64,000 nucleotides of DNA from Taklimakanibacter sp050251035 (GTDB lineage Bacteria > Pseudomonadota > Alphaproteobacteria > Rhizobiales > Aestuariivirgaceae): positions 39,994 through 103,993 of the forward strand of contig JBFWNN010000011.1 of NCBI GenBank assembly GCA_050251035.1. Direction: 5' to 3'. Under the pieces are notes generated by a model that saw nothing but the letters and a program-made list of their open reading frames with translations, was not told the DNA's origin and did not search any database. Below are positions 1 through 8,618 of the stretch, piece by piece. Position 1 is the stretch's first letter. Each line of letters starts with the position of its first letter. The translations under genes and the position numbers were made by a program.

Positions 1-2
1 GC

Positions 3-794
3 GGCAGCTGGCGCAATCTGAGCTGGCTCGCGGCCGCGCTCGCGCGAAAAGGCTATGTGGTCGCGGCACCCGATCATCCCGGCACGACGACATTCGACCG
101 GGATCCGCGCAAGGCGGCAAGGCTATGGGACCGGCCGCGCGATGTCAGCCGCGTCATCGACGCCCTGCTCGACGAGCGCGGCGCGTGGATCGACGGCCGG
201 CGCATCGCCGCCATTGGTCATTCGCTCGGCGGCTGGACCGTCACGGAGCTCGCCGGCGCCCGGTTCGACGCGCGGCTCGTGATGCACGACTGCGTGGCGC
301 GTTTCGGCGCCGTGGCCTGCACGCTCTTTGCCGAGCTCGGCATCGGGCGGGATGCGCGTGCCACCGAACAGCTGGCCGGCGACCTGCGCGATGCACGGGT
401 GGGCGCGGTGGTGGCGCTCGATCTCGGTCCCGCCCGCGGCTTCACGCCGGAAAGCCTCGCTTCCGTGGGCACGCCTGTCCTGGTCATCGCCGCCGGCGCG
501 GACATCGCCGCCGATGCGGCAAGGAAGGCCGCGGTCGCGGCCACCAACCGGGACTCGCGCTATCTCGCCCGGCATCTGCCCCAGGCGACGACGGCCTATG
601 CCGAGATCGAAGGCGCCTTGCATTTCAGCTTCCTGCAGATCTGCAAGCCCGGCGCCATCAACCTCATCGAGGACGAGGCGCCGGGCGAAGGCATCGTGTG
701 CACGGATGGCGGCGGGCGCGGGCGCGCGGACATCCACCGCGAGGTGGTGGACCGGATCCTCGCCTTCCTCGCGCAAAAGCTGCCGCCCGAATGA
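3..794 (+). CDS. Alpha/beta hydrolase, dienelactone-hydrolase-like (5' partial)
   Basis: The reading frame is open from the window edge, so the N-terminus is missing; the first ATG/GTG seen near 55-57 is not the true start. The visible part has an alpha/beta-hydrolase layout. A strand-turn with HPG around base 78 is followed by the nucleophile elbow GHSLGG (Ser codon at 222-224), a likely acid in the VIAAGAD segment near visible residue 167, and a late His (ALHF, near residue 207). This matches dienelactone hydrolase or PAF-acetylhydrolase-like esterases. The substrate cannot be inferred. It runs towards the leftward ATPase gene at 808-1530, with only 13 bases between the stop codons. Confidence 0.75.
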   Translation, partial: GSWRNLSWLAAALARKGYVVAAPDHPGTTTFDRDPRKAARLWDRPRDVSRVIDALLDERGAWIDGRRIAAIGHSLGGWTVTELAGARFDARLVMHDCVARFGAVACTLFAELGIGRDARATEQLAGDLRDARVGAVVALDLGPARGFTPESLASVGTPVLVIAAGADIAADAARKAAVAATNRDSRYLARHLPQATTAYAEIEGALHFSFLQICKPGAINLIEDEAPGEGIVCTDGGGRGRADIHREVVDRILAFLAQKLPPE

Positions 795-807
795 GCGCCC
801 GCCGCCG

Positions 808-1530
808 TCAGAGCGGTGGCCGCGACTCGCGGAACCGGACTTCCCCCTGGTGCAGAAAGCAGGCCTTGTCGAAGAGCGCCAGGTCGAGCGGATTCGGCAG
901 ACGGACATCGTCGAGATCGGGGCAGGGCTTCTTCAGCGGGTCAAAGGACCGGTCGATCTGCGAGATGAACAGGAGGGTCAGCCCTTTCTCCCGCGCAAAT
1001 GACTTGAGCGCGCGGATCTGGACCATCAGCTCCGGCTTGTCGCGCTTCTGGTCGAGGAGCTGCAGATAGTCCACCACGATGAGGGTGCCTGGCGGCGCCG
1101 ACGTCATCTGTGCCATGATATGGTCGGCGCTGATCGCATCGGAATTGTCGAAGGCGAACCGCGTCGTGAAATCCGACTCCTGTGCGCCGAGAGCGCGAAA
1201 GGCGTTGGTCACATCCGCCCTTGTGCCTTCGAGCGTGAAATACGCCCCGCGGCGGCCGGCTTTCATCGCTTCCATCATGAGCTCGATGCTGAGCAGCGTC
1301 TTGCCATGGCCGGGGCGGGCGCCGACCAGCACCAGATCGCCGGGCCTCAGCCTCGCCAGGAGGTCGCGCGCCCTGAGGGCCGGAGCACCTTTCGCCGCGA
1401 GCAGGCTCCAGCTGGCAAAACCTTCGCGGGCGGCCATCTGGTCGAGCGCCGCATGCAGCGGCAGGCCCTTGGCGCGCGCCAAAAGCCGGGCTTGGCGCTT
1501 CAGCCGATAAAGGGGAGCGGACAATTTCAT
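808..1530 (-). CDS. DnaB/RecA-fold ATPase (DNA helicase-like)
   Basis: About 240 residues. A short helical N-terminal region is followed by a RecA-like core: Walker A GARPGHGKT, Walker B ending IVVDYLQLL and a sensor segment LLFISQ. These are hallmarks of the C-terminal domain of DnaB-type replicative helicases, but the protein lacks the DnaB N-terminal primase-interaction domain and is far shorter. Such small stand-alone DnaB-C proteins are common in alphaproteobacteria and their role is not established. The ATG at 1530 is chosen because AGGAGG lies six bases upstream and the protein then starts MKLSAPLYRL. A GTG ten codons earlier also has a good Shine-Dalgarno, so a slightly longer form is possible. 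Confidence 0.75.
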   Translation of the reverse strand: MKLSAPLYRLKRQARLLARAKGLPLHAALDQMAAREGFASWSLLAAKGAPALRARDLLARLRPGDLVLVGARPGHGKTLLSIELMMEAMKAGRRGAYFTLEGTRADVTNAFRALGAQESDFTTRFAFDNSDAISADHIMAQMTSAPPGTLIVVDYLQLLDQKRDKPELMVQIRALKSFAREKGLTLLFISQIDRSFDPLKKPCPDLDDVRLPNPLDLALFDKACFLHQGEVRFRESRPPL

Positions 1531-1710
1531 CTCAAACCTCCTGGTGCGAGCCTCGGTCACACTCCCTCCTTATGTTGCGCGCTCGAACAGTCGGTTCGGA
1601 AATCGATATGGCCCCGCATGAATGATGCTGTCCCGATGGAGGGGGGAGGCATGGGCCGTGCCGGAATCGGATCATAGCCGAGATTCGGCCGAAGGAGAAC
1701 CGCTCTGGCT

Positions 1711-2262
1711 TCACGAAGCTCCGGCCCGCACAGAATAAACCGCGAATATCCGATAAGGCCCAGGCTCGGAATCTTTGAAAACGCCGTTCTTCAGATGCGC
1801 AATTGCTTCCTCGAGCGATGCGAGCAGGCAATGCCGATTGACTTCATGCTCTCTCGCCAGGCCATTGCATGAAAGCGGCGAACATTCAGGATCGGAACCC
1901 GCGTAGAACGTGACGACATCGAACCCTTCGAGGGTTTTCTCTTCCGGCATCTTCACGTCGGTGACGGGAGAATCCGGCACCGGCACCGGGCCCTCATTGC
2001 CGTCCTCATCGAATTGCCATTCATAGACTTCGTAGTAGAAGAATTTAGCATCCCCGAGATCGATCGCTTTCTTGCGTGCGACCTGCTCGATGATATCGAC
2101 CGAATCGAACAGCCCGAATCCGTTGTGCTTCCATTCGTCGTGATAGTCGGCGAAGCAGCGCGACACACATCCGCTGACGGAATAGATATCCCATACTCCC
2201 GGTGCTCCGAGCCAGTCGGGTCGATCTTCCACGACCTTCGCCATGTATCCGACAGGAAGCAT
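1711..2262 (-). CDS. Hypothetical protein downstream of comM
   Basis: Not recognised. It is a 183-residue acidic, soluble protein with no signal peptide or membrane segment; it has many aromatic residues (DIYSVSGCV, FFYYEVYEWQF) and several Cys. It begins three bases after the comM stop codon on the same strand, so before the element inserted it was probably the last gene of the comM transcript. An internal Met seven codons in (MAKVV) is an alternative start. Its base composition is a little less GC-rich than the neighbouring comM fragment, which may indicate later acquisition. Confidence 0.6.
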   Translation of the reverse strand: MLPVGYMAKVVEDRPDWLGAPGVWDIYSVSGCVSRCFADYHDEWKHNGFGLFDSVDIIEQVARKKAIDLGDAKFFYYEVYEWQFDEDGNEGPVPVPDSPVTDVKMPEEKTLEGFDVVTFYAGSDPECSPLSCNGLAREHEVNRHCLLASLEEAIAHLKNGVFKDSEPGPYRIFAVYSVRAGAS

Positions 2263-2265
2263 CGG

Positions 2266-3594
2266 TCACGCCGCCTGGCGGAAGGCGGCGAGCTTCTGGC
2301 GGTAGCTCAAGGCTTCGACGATGTGAATGCGGCCGACGCGCTCCTGGCCGTCGAGATCGGCGAGCGTGCGCGCGACGCGCAGCACGCGGTGATAGCCGCG
2401 CGCCGACAGCGCCATCGCATCTGCCGCCTCGTGCAGGAGGCGCAAGCCCTTGTCGTCCGGCGCCGCGATCTCGTCCAGGAGCGTGCCGTCGGCCTGGGCA
2501 TTGGTGGCCAGATGCGCAAGGCTGAGCTTCGCGAAGCGCTCGCGCTGCCTTTGGCGCGCCGCGGCGACCCGGGCCGCCACCTCGGCGCTGCCTTCGGAGG
2601 GGACCGGGCGCGCCAGATCGGACGCGCGCACCGCGCCGAGCTCGATCTGGATGTCGAGACGGTCGATGAGCGGGCCCGACAGGCGCGCCTGATAGTCGCC
2701 GGCGCAGCGCGGACCCTTGGCGCAGACATGGCCGGGCTCGCCCGCCATGCCGCATTTGCACGGGTTCATCGCCGCGACCAGCTGGAAGCGCGCCGGATAG
2801 GTGATGTGGTAGTTCGCCCGCGCCACCTGCGTCTCGCCCGACTCGAGCGGCTGGCGCAAGGCCTCGAGCACGCGCGGCTGGAATTCCGGCAGCTCGTCGA
2901 GGAACAGCACGCCATTGTGGCTGAGCGAGATCTCGCCCGGCTTGGCCCTGACGCCGCCGCCGACCAGCGCCGGCATGCTCGCCGAATGATGCGGCGAGCG
3001 GAAGGGGCGCTTGCGGGTGAGCTTGCCTTCGGCCAGGGCGCCGGCGAGCGAGGCGATCATGCTCGTCTCCAGCATCTCGCGCGCCGCCATGGGCGGCAGG
3101 ATCGAGGGCAGGCGCTGCGCCAGCATCGACTTGCCGGCACCGGGCGGGCCGACCATCAAAAGATGATGGCCGCCGGCGGCCGCCACCTCGAGGGCGCGCT
3201 TCGCCGCCTCCTGGCCCTTGATGTCCCTGAGGTCGGGCAGTGCCTGGCACTCCTCGGCCATGCCGGGCCTGGGGCGCGACAGGATCTGCGTGCCCTTCAC
3301 ATGGTTGAGGACCTGAATGATGGTGTGCGGCGCCAGGATGTCGACCTCATCGCCCGCCCAGGCGGCTTCCGGCCCGCACGGCATGGGGCAGATGAGGCCG
3401 AGGCCCCGCGCATGGGCGGCGATGGCGGCGGGCAGCGCGCCGGTCACGGCACCGAGCGCGCCGTCGAGTCCCATCTCGCCCAAGACCAGATAGCGGTTGA
3501 GGAAGTCCTGCGGCAGCACGCCCAAGGCCGCCAGCACGGCGAGGGCGATCGGCAGGTCATAGTGGCTGCCTTCCTTGGGCAGGATAATGTGCAA
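2266..3594 (-). pseudogene. comM: comM 3' fragment (Mg-chelatase-like AAA+ ATPase), split by the element
   Basis: This fragment encodes residues 74-510 of a ComM/YifB protein, from the PKEGSH motif onward. It carries the whole AAA+ domain (Walker A GPPGAGKS, Walker B GVLFLDELPEF), the Cys motifs CKCG/CAKGPRC and the C-terminal Mg-chelatase-type domain. ComM is a hexameric helicase that promotes branch migration during natural transformation. The N-terminal 79 codons lie 22 kb away at 25366-25602. Here the frame opens from element DNA with only a TTG (3592-3594) coding MHIIL and no Shine-Dalgarno, so a functional product is doubtful. The AAA+ part itself shows no stops or frameshifts, which fits a recent or reversible interruption. 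Confidence 0.93.
3562..3579 (+). repeat. Left attachment core (att), 18-bp direct repeat
   Basis: GTGGCTGCCTTCCTTGGG occurs here and again, identical and in the same orientation, at 25366-25383. On the minus strand it encodes Pro-Lys-Glu-Gly-Ser-His of comM in frame. Beyond the core the two flanks diverge (C versus G, then AG shared, then different), as expected for the crossover region of a tyrosine recombinase. Confidence 0.92.
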
Positions 3595-3761
3595 TGATGT
3601 GTAATAAAATCAAATACTTAGATGTTGTGATCGAATACTAGTCGAATAAACCCCGGTGTATGGAGGCAACCAATGCCTCCCCCACAGAAGGCTTTGACGA
3701 GGAGGAAATCCTGTTCAAGACAGGTTGTCGCACCCAGCGCCGCATGATCTAACCTGCACTC

Positions 3762-3968
3762 ATGTCCTGGCAATTGATAGTCCTGGTGGCCCAAATCGCT
3801 CTTGGCGGCGGCCTTTTCCTCCGGGGCATGCGCCAAGCCATCTATGAGTACAATACAGGAGAAGGGCCGATATGGGGTGGCATTGCAATGATGGCGGTGG
3901 GGGCGCTTCTGCTTCTGCTGGTTCACCCAATGATTTCTTGGGTCGCACCCGCGAAACCGAGCCTATAG
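3762..3968 (+). CDS. Small two-helix membrane protein
   Basis: A 68-residue protein that is almost entirely two hydrophobic helices (about residues 3-20 and 38-62) joined by a short polar loop. The ATG at 3762 gives a protein beginning MSWQLIVLV. It is the first gene inside the left end of the element and ends 17 bases before the thermonuclease start, so the two are probably co-transcribed. Small membrane proteins at the ends of prophages often act in superinfection exclusion or as holins, but nothing in the sequence decides between these. The function is unknown. Confidence 0.55.
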   Translation: MSWQLIVLVAQIALGGGLFLRGMRQAIYEYNTGEGPIWGGIAMMAVGALLLLLVHPMISWVAPAKPSL

Positions 3969-3985
3969 CGACATTCAAGGCGTCC

Positions 3986-4651
3986 ATGCACCCTGCTCTT
4001 GTCGCTCTCGCTCTCTGTCTGCTGGTGCCGGCCGCCCAGGCCGCCACGGTCTCCGGCCCCGCCATTGTGATCGACGGTGACACCCTGCTGGTCGGTGGCC
4101 AAGAGGTCCGCATTCATGGGATCGACGCCCCTGAGACCAGCCAGAAGTGCCAGCTCCCGAAAGGCACCTGGGATTGCTCCTATGCGGCGGTGGCTGCGCT
4201 CCAGGCCGTCACCCACGGCAAGACGGTCACATGCACCGGTCATGAGATGGACCAGTACGGCCGGCTGATTGCCCGCTGTTCGACAGACGGCTTCCCCGAC
4301 ATCGGCGCCAGCTTGGTGGCGGCCGGCTATGCCTGGGCCTTCATCAAGTATTCGACCGACTATGTCGGCTTGGAGAAGGCGCCGCGCGCCAAGCGGATCG
4401 GCATATGGCAATCGAAGACCCAGCCGCCTTGGGAGTACCGCGCCCGGCGCTGGGAGACCGCCTCAAAGCTCGCGACGACCACGCAAGGATGCCCGATCAA
4501 GGGCAACATCAACGCGAAGGGCGAGAGAATCTATCACGCGCCTTGGTCGAAGCACTATGCGAGGACCCGGATTGATCCGGCGAAGGGTGAGCGGTGGTTT
4601 TGCAGTGAGGCTGAGGCGAGGGCTGCCGGCTGGCGGGCGCCTTATAGGTGA
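3986..4651 (+). CDS. Secreted thermonuclease-family (SNase-like) nuclease
   Basis: Staphylococcal-nuclease-like protein of 221 residues. The ATG at 3986 is chosen because it opens a clean signal peptide (MHPALVALALCLLVPAAQA) with cleavage after AQA. The SNase fold follows: IDGDTL, IHGIDAPE with a catalytic-type Asp/Glu, DQYGRLIARC and ASLVAAGYAW, with several Cys pairs. A C-terminal module (CPIKGNI, GERIYH, GERWFCSEAEARAAGWR) is often fused to such nucleases in alphaproteobacteria. The predicted product is an exported nuclease cutting DNA or RNA in the periplasm or outside the cell. It could degrade incoming DNA or scavenge nucleotides, which is inference. Confidence 0.88.
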   Translation: MHPALVALALCLLVPAAQAATVSGPAIVIDGDTLLVGGQEVRIHGIDAPETSQKCQLPKGTWDCSYAAVAALQAVTHGKTVTCTGHEMDQYGRLIARCSTDGFPDIGASLVAAGYAWAFIKYSTDYVGLEKAPRAKRIGIWQSKTQPPWEYRARRWETASKLATTTQGCPIKGNINAKGERIYHAPWSKHYARTRIDPAKGERWFCSEAEARAAGWRAPYR

Positions 4652-4674
4652 AAGAACTGCTCTGACAGAGTAAG

Positions 4675-5232
4675 ATGACAGATAAAAAAGACATACCGCG
4701 ATGGCCCTTTCCCGACATTGTTTGGGAGACTTTTACCGAGAGCAAGCTGAGAGAAATACGCGATGAAGAGATCGATGGAGACGAACTTGAGAGCCTGATC
4801 GAGCTAATGTGGACAGAACCTGAATGCGCCTATTATCTGTTCTGGCCCACGAACCGTCCCCTAGGCAAAACATTGGTCGACGCCATTGAGGAAAATCGCC
4901 TACTACGGGGCGCCATCGAAAGCAGGTGGTATATCCGTCCAAATGTCGATCATTTCATCAAGATCGAAAAGCCCCAGTTCGATTGGCACAGAGAGACAGT
5001 CAAAACGACTATGTTCTATCGTGCAGAATTGCGATTATCCGTATCGGAAACGCGGCGACTAGATGGAGCTGCCCAACGGAAGACGATTCAAGAGGCTATG
5101 ACGGCCGCAAGTCCGTCATATGGCCTCAGCATTGTCAATAGAGCGGTTCAGCACTTCCGAAAACATCAGCACGTATATGGTCTCGCTGGTACTCTAGTGG
5201 CGATTGTTGGTCTTCTTCTGGCGCTTCTTTGA
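4675..5232 (+). CDS. Hypothetical C-terminally membrane-anchored protein
   Basis: Not recognised. The protein has 185 residues: a charged cytosolic-type body and one C-terminal hydrophobic helix (LAGTLVAIVGLLLALL) that reaches the last residue, the layout of a tail-anchored protein. It starts 23 bases after the thermonuclease stop on the same strand, so it may belong to that transcript. Its base composition is visibly more AT-rich than flanking genes, suggesting a different origin. No catalytic motif is visible. Confidence 0.6.
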   Translation: MTDKKDIPRWPFPDIVWETFTESKLREIRDEEIDGDELESLIELMWTEPECAYYLFWPTNRPLGKTLVDAIEENRLLRGAIESRWYIRPNVDHFIKIEKPQFDWHRETVKTTMFYRAELRLSVSETRRLDGAAQRKTIQEAMTAASPSYGLSIVNRAVQHFRKHQHVYGLAGTLVAIVGLLLALL

Positions 5233-5250
5233 ATGTAAGGGTCGTCACCT

Positions 5251-5898
5251 TCAATCGCCCTTGGCCGCCCGCGCCACAATCTGAATTGCATCATCGGGCA
5301 ACGGCTTCTGCATGTCTTTCACCTCTTCCGCCGGCAGCGTGAGCCAGGCATTCCACTCTTCGATGTCACGCAAGATGACCGGCATCGATTTAGAGTGGAT
5401 GGGCTTCACAATGCTGTTCGGCTCGGTCGTCAGGAAGGTGAAGAGTAGGTGCGTTCCCTCAACCGGCGCCTTCTTCGTGCCCCGTGTCCCGGCCCATTCG
5501 CGCCATAGGCCGGCGAACATGAAGGGCGAGCGGTTGCTGTTCAATCCGAACCAGACCGTTTCCTTCTTCCCTGTCTCCGGGTTCGGCTCCGGCGTCCACT
5601 CCGCAAAGCTCGTTGCCGGCACAAGGCACCTGTTCTCGACGCCAAGCCATGGCTTCCACAATGACATGCTGAGCGAACGGGCATTGGTCATGAACTCGCG
5701 CCGGCCGGGCAAGGGCGGAAACCCCCATCGCATCATGGTGATTTCTAATCTGCTGGTGGCCGGCGATCTGCGGATCACAGGCGCGACATAGTCGGGGTGG
5801 ATGCTCTCGTAGTTGATCTCGATGTCCGGAGGGGGCTCGGCATTCGAGAACAAGGCGAGCTGTTTCATGTTGCCGCGCAGATTATAGGTGTTGCACAT
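5251..5898 (-). CDS. SRAP-family abasic-site processing protein (YedK/HMCES-like)
   Basis: SOS-response-associated peptidase fold, 215 residues. The initiator Met is followed by Cys2, which in this family forms a thiazolidine crosslink with abasic sites in single-stranded DNA. Other family signatures are the NAR motif (72-74), SFAEW with the catalytic-type Glu100, FAGLW, and the His168 motif IHSKSMPVIL in place of the usual HxRMP. It is thought to protect single-stranded DNA at stalled forks. On an element it may guard replicating or transferring DNA. It overlaps no neighbour and ends just beyond the oppositely oriented gene at 4675-5232. Confidence 0.9.
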   Translation of the reverse strand: MCNTYNLRGNMKQLALFSNAEPPPDIEINYESIHPDYVAPVIRRSPATSRLEITMMRWGFPPLPGRREFMTNARSLSMSLWKPWLGVENRCLVPATSFAEWTPEPNPETGKKETVWFGLNSNRSPFMFAGLWREWAGTRGTKKAPVEGTHLLFTFLTTEPNSIVKPIHSKSMPVILRDIEEWNAWLTLPAEEVKDMQKPLPDDAIQIVARAAKGD

Positions 5899-5901
5899 TT
5901 T

Positions 5902-6183
5902 TCAGGGCTTCCGACTCTTGGCCTTGTTCTGCTGGTAGATCGCCCAATCATGAAGCACGGCCTGCATTCCTGATTCAAGCTCTTGTTCGGCATAGGCCAT
6001 GCCGTCCCTTGCGGTCGGAAAGCTGTCGATCCTGCGGGTATGCGAGGTCAGCTCGAAATAGTCCGGCGCCGGTCCAATACCGGAATGCCTGACGACCGAG
6101 AAGTGGATGAGACCGCCGAACTCGAGCGAATAGCCTTCGCAACTCCCACGCCCCCATCTGGTCCATCGCCCGCGAGCCATCAT
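5902..6183 (-). CDS. Hypothetical small element protein
   Basis: Not recognised; about 93 residues with many aromatic and charged residues. The start is set at the ATGATG at 6183/6180 because it overlaps the TGA of the upstream gene (6180-6182) in an ATGA junction and AAGGGGGAG lies directly upstream. A longer open frame from 6216 is less likely. It is the last gene of the long leftward operon that begins near 11.15 kb, and stops three bases before the SRAP gene start. Confidence 0.5.
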   Translation of the reverse strand: MMARGRWTRWGRGSCEGYSLEFGGLIHFSVVRHSGIGPAPDYFELTSHTRRIDSFPTARDGMAYAEQELESGMQAVLHDWAIYQQNKAKSRKP

Positions 6184-6485
6184 CTCCCCCTTATGATCGG
6201 CACTTGCGGCCACCAATCATCCTTCCGGTCACCCATGCAGAACAGCACTTCCGCTCCTGATCGGCCTCTGCATCCGCGGTTCTTGCAGCGCGCCCGACTG
6301 GCGAGTTGCTTCATCGTCGTCTCTGGTGGCCACCTCACCAGCAGCTTGCCGGCGTCCATCGCTCTCTTGTGGCCGCAGCCCTGGCATTCCAGGACGAGCC
6401 GCAGATTGAATTGCTGAACCTCGGCGAGCGTGATGGCGTCACGTTTCGCCCGCTTGGCGCTGAAGGTTGACGGGCCGCGAAGCAT
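6180..6485 (-). CDS. Hypothetical protein with paired Cys motifs
   Basis: The product has 101 residues and is rich in basic residues. Two Cys clusters (CQGCGH and CKNRGC) spaced about 35 residues apart suggest a small zinc-ribbon-like fold that could bind nucleic acid; this is inference from Cys spacing only. It is co-oriented with and overlaps the downstream gene by 4 bases, and starts 6 bases after the stop of the upstream gene at 6492. It is part of the early-type leftward operon of the element. Confidence 0.55.
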   Translation of the reverse strand: MLRGPSTFSAKRAKRDAITLAEVQQFNLRLVLECQGCGHKRAMDAGKLLVRWPPETTMKQLASRARCKNRGCRGRSGAEVLFCMGDRKDDWWPQVPIIRGR

Positions 6486-6491
6486 GGGCGC

Positions 6492-6773
6492 TCAATGGAG
6501 AGCTGCCCGTTGGTTGTCGTTGGAGGCCGCAGGAGCGGACAGGTCTTCAAGCATCTTGTCCACGAGCTCGTCATCGTCCCTCGCATGGACCTTGTGCTTC
6601 TCATACAGCTCGCCGATGCTCTTCCACATATCCTGAAAGGCTTCGTCTTCCAGGTGGATGCCCAGCTCATCTTGATAGATGTTGGCAACAGCATCCATCA
6701 CATCTTCGGGCTCGACATTCGCTTTGCCGATGAATTCCTTTTTGAAATAAGCTCGGCTTTCGAGATTCACCAT
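6492..6773 (-). CDS. Hypothetical acidic helical protein
   Basis: The product has 93 residues, is acidic, and by its composition is mainly helical (DELGIHLEDEAFQDMWKSI, DDDELVDKMLEDL). No family was recognised. The ATG at 6773 is preceded by a purine-rich stretch (AAGGAGT in the coding sense), a good Shine-Dalgarno. It is a member of the leftward operon of small genes. Confidence 0.55.
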   Translation of the reverse strand: MVNLESRAYFKKEFIGKANVEPEDVMDAVANIYQDELGIHLEDEAFQDMWKSIGELYEKHKVHARDDDELVDKMLEDLSAPAASNDNQRAALH

Positions 6774-6784
6774 CGCTGTACTCC

Positions 6785-6976
6785 TTACGCTTCGATCACA
6801 TGGAAATAGCCCGCGTCACCAACAAGCTCCTGAGCGACATCATCGACGCGGCGGATGATGCCCTCGCATCGTTTCCGAAGCGGTGAGCCGTGCGGCTCTG
6901 ACCGCTCACAGGCGATGGAGAGGTTGCGCGCCTGTGCGAGGATCTGAATAAAGTGCTGCCGCTCCGAAAAGGTCAT
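6785..6976 (-). CDS. Hypothetical small element protein
   Basis: The product has 63 residues and begins MTFSERQHF. The start at 6976 is chosen because the ATG overlaps the TGA of the upstream gene (6973-6975) as ATGA; two Met codons slightly upstream would give a longer form. No family recognised. It is probably helical, with two Cys. Translation is probably coupled to the upstream gene. Confidence 0.5.
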   Translation of the reverse strand: MTFSERQHFIQILAQARNLSIACERSEPHGSPLRKRCEGIIRRVDDVAQELVGDAGYFHVIEA

Positions 6977-7470
6977 TGGCATGACACGTCTCTCGGGGTG
7001 GCAACGCCCGTAGGCATCGGATGAATGCGGCGCTTGGCTGCCCAGACCTGTTCCTGCGACGGCGTCCAGTCCTTGAATATCGCGCGGCACTCAATGATGT
7101 CGTCGCTGTTGGCGGCGCTGGCGTTCAAATCGTCCAGGCTCTTGATGCCGGCCTCAATCAAAAGGTCGCGCGCCAACTCCGTCTGCCAGCGACGATGGGC
7201 GACACGGGCGGCCAGGACCAGGCCCCTGACGTAACCCTGATCCGCAGCCCTCTCCCGGTCATCGAGCAGCGTGACCAGGGCGGCCAAGGCATCGGCCGGG
7301 AGCTTCTGCACGGCCGTCTCGATGGCCTTCCACGCCTGCCGGTCCTCTTTGGAGCTTTCCTCGTCTCCCAGCTCATAGAAATCAGCAGCCGGCTCAGCAT
7401 CGGAACGCGTCTGATTGAAGATGGTGGCGGTGGCAATTCGCACCTGCTCGGCCTGGATTTCGGTACGCAT
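6973..7470 (-). CDS. Hypothetical helical protein
   Basis: The product has 165 residues, charged and mainly helical, with no membrane segment and no recognised motif. The ATG at 7470 has a Shine-Dalgarno-like GGAAC upstream and lies about 155 bases from the next gene to the right, so a promoter or a break in the operon could lie at 7471-7625. That gap shows no other coding potential. Confidence 0.5.
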   Translation of the reverse strand: MRTEIQAEQVRIATATIFNQTRSDAEPAADFYELGDEESSKEDRQAWKAIETAVQKLPADALAALVTLLDDRERAADQGYVRGLVLAARVAHRRWQTELARDLLIEAGIKSLDDLNASAANSDDIIECRAIFKDWTPSQEQVWAAKRRIHPMPTGVATPRDVSCQ

Positions 7471-7625
7471 GACAAGCTCCAGAGTTCCCTATTTGTTCTA
7501 GGGTGCCTCCGAAGCCAGGGGAGAGTCAACAGGTAGGTATTCCTCTTGCATCGGGCGGTCAGGCCAAGCGTATGGCGCTGTCTCAGCCATGCGGTGAGCC
7601 GGTTGGCCAAACTTAAAACCGCGAT

Positions 7626-7829
7626 CTAGTTCGGCACCTTGCCAATCGCGATGGCGAGCAGGGTTTCGTAATCGCGCGTCCCGTCTGCCGCAAACGATAG
7701 GACCCGCGCCGCTACATTTCCTCTTAAAGCTTCATCGCAATTGAGCTTTAGGCAGGCTTCGTCCACCACTTTGCCGAATAGTTCCATGTCCTGAGGATTG
7801 AAAGCGCCGTGCATGTGCTGGCACTCCAT
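7626..7829 (-). CDS. Hypothetical small element protein
   Basis: About 67 residues, no recognised family. The start is placed at the ATG at 7829, whose A is shared with the TGA of the upstream gene (TGATG junction); a GTG one codon earlier is equally possible. The C-terminal half is helical, and the protein has a Cys/His-containing N-terminus (MECQHMHG). Confidence 0.45.
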   Translation of the reverse strand: MECQHMHGAFNPQDMELFGKVVDEACLKLNCDEALRGNVAARVLSFAADGTRDYETLLAIAIGKVPN

Positions 7830-8017
7830 CACGTAGACCTTCGTCTTGGCCGTTTAAGGCGTGCATTCTGCTCGCAGATGTTGGCATGCAGTTCGTAGAG
7901 GTCGGCCACCAGTCGAGAGCCGCACTCACCGGCCAGCTTTCGCGCGCGCTCAGCTTGAGTGTAAAGATGCGTGACCTTCTGGCTTTTTCGGACAACTTGT
8001 CTTTTGCCGCCGGACAT
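7829..8017 (-). CDS. Hypothetical small basic protein
   Basis: The product has 62 residues and is strongly basic, with a predicted helical centre and a basic C-terminal tail (RLKRPRRRST), compatible with nucleic-acid binding but not diagnostic. A GAGGCAT-type ribosome site lies just upstream of the ATG at 8017. It is coupled to the downstream gene by a TGATG overlap. The 250 bases to its right (8018-8267) hold no convincing gene. Confidence 0.45.
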   Translation of the reverse strand: MSGGKRQVVRKSQKVTHLYTQAERARKLAGECGSRLVADLYELHANICEQNARLKRPRRRST

Positions 8018-8267
8018 GGATGCCTCCCAATAGTCGGAGCACCCGGCAAAATCCCAATCTAGGGAAGGGTTTTTGCATCGCGGAGCTCCTTGGTCTGGTT
8101 AAAGGCGGGAGCTCTGCTCTACTCTCAGCCGTCAGCGCCTCAGTAGGGTGAATGGGCACGAGCCAACGATGAATTGAGCATCGCATGAATGACGAGGGCG
8201 CACGAGTTAATTCGGCACCCACCCGTAGAATGTTACCCGGTCAACAGAGAAGCCGGCCGAAGCGCGG

Positions 8268-8618
8268 TCATGTCACGCTCCGATAATCGTAGGGCTCGAT
8301 GCCATGAGCCAGAGCAAGAACCGCAATCCCTTCGGCCATTGCCGCCTTGGTTGCGTCCGTGTCGCCGTTCCGTGTCATGGTGCGGAGTGCCGTCAGCTTC
8401 ACGATGGCGCCGGCCGGGCTATAGCCGCTCACGGCGAGGATCTGCGCTTCTAGCCGCTCCCGCTCCCGGCCAACGCTCTCAAGGCCACGGCGCAGGACGT
8501 AGCCATTGCAGCCGTCCGCCTCGAGCTGGTCATTGATGGCATCCCATTCGGCCATAGCGGCGCGCCAGCGGGGATAGAGGGCGAGCAGCTTCTGGTCTGC
8601 GTCGAGTTGCTTCAACAT
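8268..8618 (-). CDS. Hypothetical helical protein
   Basis: The product has 116 residues and is mostly helical (LYPRWRAAMAEWDAINDQL, RERERLEAQILAV), suggesting a coiled-coil or helical bundle. No family recognised. Its first codons overlap the end of the upstream gene (8612-8618), consistent with translational coupling in the leftward operon. Confidence 0.5.
   Translation of the reverse strand: MLKQLDADQKLLALYPRWRAAMAEWDAINDQLEADGCNGYVLRRGLESVGRERERLEAQILAVSGYSPAGAIVKLTALRTMTRNGDTDATKAAMAEGIAVLALAHGIEPYDYRSVT

Noticed and set aside
3618..3926. A minus-strand 102-codon frame at the left end of the element
   Set aside because: It is antisense to the small membrane protein gene, with no ribosome site or domain, so it is treated as a shadow.
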